Part shown: positions 60,001 to 64,000 of the stretch, piece by piece
How the letters are laid out: the number at the start of each line of letters is the position of its first letter
Position numbering within the stretch: the first letter of the stretch is position 1
Assembly (NCBI GenBank): GCA_006969905.1
Contig: CP030887.1
Coordinates: 558,001 to 622,000, forward strand
Origin: Balneolaceae bacterium
Lineage (GTDB): Bacteria > Bacteroidota > Rhodothermia > Balneolales > Balneolaceae
DNA length: 64,000 bases
Direction of reading: 5' to 3'
Notes under the pieces: generated by a model
Database searches by the model: none
Told to the model about the DNA's origin: nothing
Seen by the model: the letters and a program-made list of their open reading frames with translations, nothing else
Program-made: the position numbers and the translations under genes

Positions 60001-61124
60001 GAAATTACTTTTTTTAGTGCTGTTACAAATACATCAATTTCTTCCGTGCCTACTGTAAGAGGAGGTAATAACCGCAGGGTTTGTTTATTGGAAGAAGACC
60101 CGGTAAATACGTGTTCTTCATACAACAATTTCTTTCTCATATCTGCTATGGGGAAATCAAACTCAAGCCCGATCATTAATCCGAAACCACGAATCTCTTT
60201 GATCCCTGGCAAACCGACAAGCTGATCCACTAAGTAAGCACCCATCTTTTTTGCATTTTGGATGAGCTGCTCTTTCTCCATTACTTCAAGTACTGCCAAT
60301 GCAGCAGCACAAGCCAGGTGATTCCCTCCAAAGGTTGTTCCCAGCATACCATAAGCTGCTTTGAAGCGGTGATGGATCATAACCCCTGCAACAGGAAACC
60401 CATTACCCATTCCTTTTGCAATAGTTATAATATCAGGGATAATCTCTGTGTGCTGGTGAGCAAAAAACATCCCGGTACGGCCATAACCGGATTGCACTTC
60501 ATCCAGTATTAAGACAGTCTCGGTCTTTTCACACAGGGCACGAAGGTGAGCCATAAATTTCCGGCTGGGCGTTTGTATTCCTCCCAGACCCTGTACACCT
60601 TCTATTAAAACAGCGCAGATGTCTTCCTTCTCAAGCTCCTTCTTTACACCTTCAAAGTCTTCTAAAGCCAATCGTATAATTTCTGCACCTTCATTTACCG
60701 GGAACAGGATATTGGGATTGTCGGTTGCTGCTACTGCCAGAGAAGTTCTCCCATGAAATGCCTTGTCAAAAACCACAATTTTCTTTCGCTTGTTAAAGGC
60801 TGAAGCTACTTTAAGTGCGTTTTCATTAGCCTCCGCACCAGAATTGCATAAGAATAAATTCCAGGTTTCGTAACAGGAAAGCTCTCCCAGTTTTTCTGCA
60901 AGCTGTTTTTGTATGGGAATGGAGATCGAATTGGAGTAGAACCCAAGTTGGTTTAACTGTTCGGCTATCCTGTTGATGTAATGAGGATGAGAATGCCCAA
61001 TAGAAATAACTGCATGGCCCCCGTAAAAATCCAGGTAAGTAGTGCCTTTATGATCCTTGATATAACATCCCTCGCCCGAAACGGGTTCTACATCAAAAAT
61101 TGGATATACGTCAAAAAGCTTCAT
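59997..61124 (-). CDS. argD: N-acylornithine aminotransferase
   Basis: 375 residues, class III PLP aminotransferase. 'YLDFYGGHAVISIGHSHPHYI', 'FLCNSGAEANENALKVA', 'DEVQSGYGRTGMFFAH' (PLP Asp) and the lysine in 'ITIAKGMGNGFPVAGV' are all present. Converts N-acylglutamate semialdehyde to N-acylornithine. Overlaps proC and argF' by 4 bases each. Confidence 0.95.
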   Translation of the reverse strand: MKLFDVYPIFDVEPVSGEGCYIKDHKGTTYLDFYGGHAVISIGHSHPHYINRIAEQLNQLGFYSNSISIPIQKQLAEKLGELSCYETWNLFLCNSGAEANENALKVASAFNKRKKIVVFDKAFHGRTSLAVAATDNPNILFPVNEGAEIIRLALEDFEGVKKELEKEDICAVLIEGVQGLGGIQTPSRKFMAHLRALCEKTETVLILDEVQSGYGRTGMFFAHQHTEIIPDIITIAKGMGNGFPVAGVMIHHRFKAAYGMLGTTFGGNHLACAAALAVLEVMEKEQLIQNAKKMGAYLVDQLVGLPGIKEIRGFGLMIGLEFDFPIADMRKKLLYEEHVFTGSSSNKQTLRLLPPLTVGTEEIDVFVTALKKVIS

Positions 61125-61930
61125 TCAGTGATGCGGTTTATGCGTTCGTAGGAAGTAACTATTCCCTTTATTAGTGCTGAACTCAATCCTTGGTGTTCCA
61201 TTTCATTCAACCCGGCAATAGTACATCCCTGAGGTGTGGTTACTTTATCAATTTCCATTTCAGGGTGAGCGCTCCCTTCTACCAGTAATGAAGCTGCTCC
61301 CCGTGCGGTTTGCATAGCTATTTTCTGAGCTTCAGCAGCATCAAAACCTAGCTGGATTCCTCCCTGTGTTGCCGCACGAATATATCGTAAAAAGAAAGCC
61401 ACCCCGCTTGCAGCCAGCACTGTAGCTGCTTTCATAAGTTCCTCTTCGATAATCAAGGTATCGCCCACAGATTTAAACAAAAGCTCAACTTCTTTCAGGT
61501 GATTCTCTGCCAGTTTATTCCCGCAAATGCAGGTCATGGATTCTGAAATAGCAATAGCTGTATTCGGCATCGATCGGATAACCGGGAAACGTTCCTTTAA
61601 ATGACTTTCAATCACCTCCAACGTAACACCCGTAATGGTAGAAACGAGCACATGTTTTTGAGAATCAAGAGCCGTTTCAATCTCCTCCAATAGTCCTGCA
61701 AGCTGTTTGGGTTGAACACACAAAAAAACATAATCCGCATTGGTAACTGCCTCAGAATTGTTGCTGGTTATGTTAAAACCGCTCTTCTTCTGCTCAGCAA
61801 TTTTGTCAAGATTACGCCTTGTAAGTGTTATATCTGATGCCTCACAAACCCTGGCTTTTACCAAGCCCTGGGCAATGGCAATCCCCAGGTTCCCGGCTCC
61901 GAGTATGGCTATGCTTTGTTGATTTTTCAT
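61121..61930 (-). CDS. proC: Pyrroline-5-carboxylate reductase
   Basis: Last step of proline synthesis. 269 residues: the Rossmann motif 'IAILGAGNLGIAIAQGL' at the N-terminus, 'LCVQPKQLAGLLEEI', 'RSMPNTAIAISESMTC' and the signature 'EVELLFKSVG ... ATVLAASGVAFFLRYIRAA ... VTTPQGCTIAGLNEME'. A proline gene inside the arginine operon is a known arrangement in Bacteroidota; both pathways share glutamate-semialdehyde-type chemistry. 2 bases after argC, 4-base overlap with argD. Confidence 0.95.
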   Translation of the reverse strand: MKNQQSIAILGAGNLGIAIAQGLVKARVCEASDITLTRRNLDKIAEQKKSGFNITSNNSEAVTNADYVFLCVQPKQLAGLLEEIETALDSQKHVLVSTITGVTLEVIESHLKERFPVIRSMPNTAIAISESMTCICGNKLAENHLKEVELLFKSVGDTLIIEEELMKAATVLAASGVAFFLRYIRAATQGGIQLGFDAAEAQKIAMQTARGAASLLVEGSAHPEMEIDKVTTPQGCTIAGLNEMEHQGLSSALIKGIVTSYERINRITE

Positions 61931-61932
61931 GA

Positions 61933-62898
61933 TTAAAATGCGCTTGATTTAAATTTCAATCCTGTAGTTTCTTCCAGTCCAAACATCAGGTTCATATTTT
62001 GAACGGCCTGGCCTGATGCTCCTTTAAGCAGGTTATCAATCACCCCAGTAATCAGTAATTGATCTCTTTCTTTCTGGATTTGAAGGATTGCCTTATTGGT
62101 ATTTACTACCTGCTTTACATCCGGAGTGGAATCCCAAATATGAACAAAGGGTTGGGATGAATAAAAATCCTGGTATAGCTTTTCCATTTCTTCGAGACCT
62201 TTATTCATTTTCAAATAACATGCGGCAAGTATGCCTCGCGTAAATGCGCCTCGCATAGGTATAAAATGAATGGGATGATCAAAGTCATTTTGAAGTTGGT
62301 TCAGGCTTTGCCTGATCTCTGCCAGATGCTGATGAGTAAATGCTTTATATACCGAAGCATTATTACTCCTCCAGCTGAAATGAGTAGTAGATGTCGGGTT
62401 TTGCCCGGCCCCGGTACTACCTGTGATTGCCGTAACATGTACATCTTCATTCAATAAATTGGCTTGTGCCAGCGGTAATAATGAAAGTTGTATACAGGTT
62501 GCAAAACAACCCGGATTGGCCACCTTATCAGCATTTTGGATGGTTTCTTTGTTTATTTCAGGAAGGCCATATACAAAACTATGCTCCTTGCTTTTTAACC
62601 TGAAATCTGCGCTCAGATCAATAATTTTTGCTTTGCCGGGGATGACTCCCTCATCCAGGATATGCTGAGATTTACCATGCCCTGAGCAAATAAAAACCAA
62701 ATCAACATCGGCATCAAGGCCTGTTGAAAAAACAAGTTCTGTTTCTCCATATAAATCCGCATGAGCAACATGTACCGCTTCACCTGCATGGCTTTTACTC
62801 TGAACTGAAACGATTTCTGTTTCGGGATGATGAATCAAAATTCTCAACAACTCCCCGGCTGTGTAACCTGCAGCGCCTATGATTCCGACTTTAATCAT
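61933..62898 (-). CDS. argC: N-acetyl-gamma-glutamyl-phosphate reductase
   Basis: 321 residues. NAD(P) motif 'VGIIGAAGYTAGELLRIL' at the N-terminus and catalytic Cys in 'VANPGCFATCIQLSLLPL'; 'FIPMRGAFTRGILAACYLKM' is also typical. Reduces N-acylglutamyl phosphate to the semialdehyde. Starts in the argG stop region (4-base overlap). Confidence 0.96.
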   Translation of the reverse strand: MIKVGIIGAAGYTAGELLRILIHHPETEIVSVQSKSHAGEAVHVAHADLYGETELVFSTGLDADVDLVFICSGHGKSQHILDEGVIPGKAKIIDLSADFRLKSKEHSFVYGLPEINKETIQNADKVANPGCFATCIQLSLLPLAQANLLNEDVHVTAITGSTGAGQNPTSTTHFSWRSNNASVYKAFTHQHLAEIRQSLNQLQNDFDHPIHFIPMRGAFTRGILAACYLKMNKGLEEMEKLYQDFYSSQPFVHIWDSTPDVKQVVNTNKAILQIQKERDQLLITGVIDNLLKGASGQAVQNMNLMFGLEETTGLKFKSSAF

Positions 62899-64000
62899 TT
62901 TTTCTGCACCGATTGTTGAATGAGTGTTGCATTGGAAAGGATCTTAGTAAAGCCTTTCACATCTTCACCGCTCCATCCCTGGTTCATCTCACCGTATTGC
63001 CCGAATTTTGAAGCCATTAAATCATAATCCGATTCGATGCCCTGTAACTCAAATCGCTTGGAAGCCAATTTCACAAGCACTTTACCTGTTACTGTTCCCT
63101 GTGTATGCTCTAAAAAAGCTTCGATATCACGCATTACCGGATCCAGAAATTGCCCTTCATGCATCAGCATACCATACCATTCGCCCAACTGGTCTTTCCA
63201 ATACAATTGCCATTTACCCAGTACATGCTTTTCCAGCAACTGGTGAGCTTTGATCATAATCAGGGGAGCAGCAGCCTCAAAACCTACCCGGCCTTTTATC
63301 CCAATAATGGTATCTCCGACATGGATATCCCTCCCAATTCCATAAGGAGCGGCTATTTCATTTAGTTTCTTAATCGCGTCTACAGCTGAGTATTTTTTTC
63401 CATTAACAGATAACAGTTCACCTTTTTCAAAACCCAGTTCAACCAACTGCTCATCGTTATTGATTGCAGGTGTTGGCCAGGCTTCTTCGGGTAGGTAGGA
63501 ATCAGAGGTCAAAGTTTCAGCGCCTCCCACCGAAGTCCCCCAGAGTCCCTGGTTAATTGAATACTTTGCTTTTTCCCATTCTTTGTCAACGCCGTGTTTT
63601 TTCAGGTAGGCAACTTCTTCTTCCCTGCTGAGTTGCTGGTCACGAATGGGGGTTATGATCTCTATATCCGGAGCCAATACATTAAACACCAGATCGAATC
63701 GAACCTGGTCATTACCTGCCCCAGTGCTGCCGTGCGCTATGGCATCAGCTCCTATTTCCTTGGCATATTCTGCAATGGCAATCGCCTGGAAAACGCGTTC
63801 CCCACTTACAGATAGCGGATAGGTATGGTTTTTAAGCACATTTCCAAACACCAGGTACTTAATGCCTTTTTGGTAGAATTCCTCTTCCACATCAATACAA
63901 ACGTGATTTTTGATGCCCAACTCAGAAGCTTTCTGTGCCAATGCCTGTTGTTCGGTTTCATCAAAACCACCGGTGTTTACAGCAGCAGTGTATACTTCGT
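62895..64000 (-). CDS. argG: Argininosuccinate synthase, missing its N-terminus
   Basis: The frame is open through 64000, so the beginning (about 20-30 residues with the ATP-binding SGGLDTS loop) lies outside the window. Visible: 'EVYTAAVNTGGFDETEQQA' near the edge, 'AIAHGSTGAGNDQVRFDLVF', 'APYGIGRDIHVGDTIIGIKGRVGFEAA' and a helical C-terminal domain. Condenses citrulline with aspartate. First visible gene of the arginine operon; a promoter must lie upstream of the window. Confidence 0.95.
   Translation of the reverse strand, partial: EVYTAAVNTGGFDETEQQALAQKASELGIKNHVCIDVEEEFYQKGIKYLVFGNVLKNHTYPLSVSGERVFQAIAIAEYAKEIGADAIAHGSTGAGNDQVRFDLVFNVLAPDIEIITPIRDQQLSREEEVAYLKKHGVDKEWEKAKYSINQGLWGTSVGGAETLTSDSYLPEEAWPTPAINNDEQLVELGFEKGELLSVNGKKYSAVDAIKKLNEIAAPYGIGRDIHVGDTIIGIKGRVGFEAAAPLIMIKAHQLLEKHVLGKWQLYWKDQLGEWYGMLMHEGQFLDPVMRDIEAFLEHTQGTVTGKVLVKLASKRFELQGIESDYDLMASKFGQYGEMNQGWSGEDVKGFTKILSNATLIQQSVQKK

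Noticed and set aside
1-64000. CRISPR arrays, rRNA operons, phage or transposase genes
   Set aside because: None seen on reading both strands; repeats found are short palindromic spacers only.

Overview
The window looks like chromosomal DNA from a marine-type member of the Bacteroidota/Rhodothermota/Balneolota group, most likely a Balneolaceae relative. The taxon is an inference. Supporting signs are C-terminal type IX secretion (T9SS) sorting domains with the YPNPFNP core, a PorV/PorQ-family protein, a DUF3822-rsmD-coaD cluster, an ArgF'-type arginine operon that includes proC, a type 2 isoleucyl-tRNA synthetase, and -7 promoter motifs of the Bacteroidota form TAnnTTTG. No rRNA, phage, intact insertion sequence or CRISPR array was seen.

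Layout. 1-720: 3' end of a secreted amylase-like protein with a T9SS tail. 751-3872: methylmalonyl-CoA mutase and its MeaB chaperone. 4090-4554: small orphan secreted protein. 4616-6681: cdaA (c-di-AMP synthesis), folP and a 7Fe ferredoxin. 6754-19665: a block of cell-surface genes on the minus strand: two T9SS cargo proteins, a lipoprotein, a TonB-dependent receptor, a PorV-like barrel, an NHL-repeat lipoprotein and a nucleotide-phosphodiesterase lipoprotein. 19749-28203: two 'arsenosugar-type' glycosyltransferases, a metallo-beta-lactamase-fold hydrolase, a DUF349 coiled-coil protein, MscS, CsbD, SixA and a MATE exporter. 28378-34557: DUF3822, rsmD, coaD, an aminotransferase, an acetyltransferase, a GbsR-like regulator, YraN and PlsC on the plus strand. 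34599-36841: egtB-egtD for ergothioneine. 37384-37458: tRNA-Val. 37579-41129: fadI-fadJ beta-oxidation pair separated by a hairpin-rich repeat. 41189-41634: wreck of a flagellar motB gene. 41662-47390: yajC, ribB, lspA, a DksA-like protein and ileS. 47584-52592: tyrosine phosphatase, fructosamine kinase, a GlxA-type regulator and a sulfur cluster (frameshifted sulfurtransferase, two YeeE/YedE halves, a rhodanese-like membrane protein). 52597-55916: miscellaneous genes and a second hairpin repeat. 55931-64000: the arginine operon argG-argC-proC-argD-argF'-argB-argE-argH.

How the genes work together. The arginine operon is nearly complete and tightly overlapped, and it uses carbamoylation of an N-acylated ornithine. 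The residue known to choose between acetyl and succinyl substrates is Ser here. The sulfur cluster looks like thiosulfate import coupled to sulfurtransferases, but its first gene carries a one-base frameshift in a C tract. The surface block could form an export and uptake unit in which a PorV-like protein sits beside T9SS cargo and a TonB receptor. Several proteins have lost canonical metal or catalytic residues: the RibA half of RibB, the DksA-like zinc finger and the rhodanese-like protein. Five genes can only start at TTG.

Limits. Everything was read by eye from sequence and family knowledge. No database search, folding or gene-finding program was run. Promoter and operon statements are inferences.
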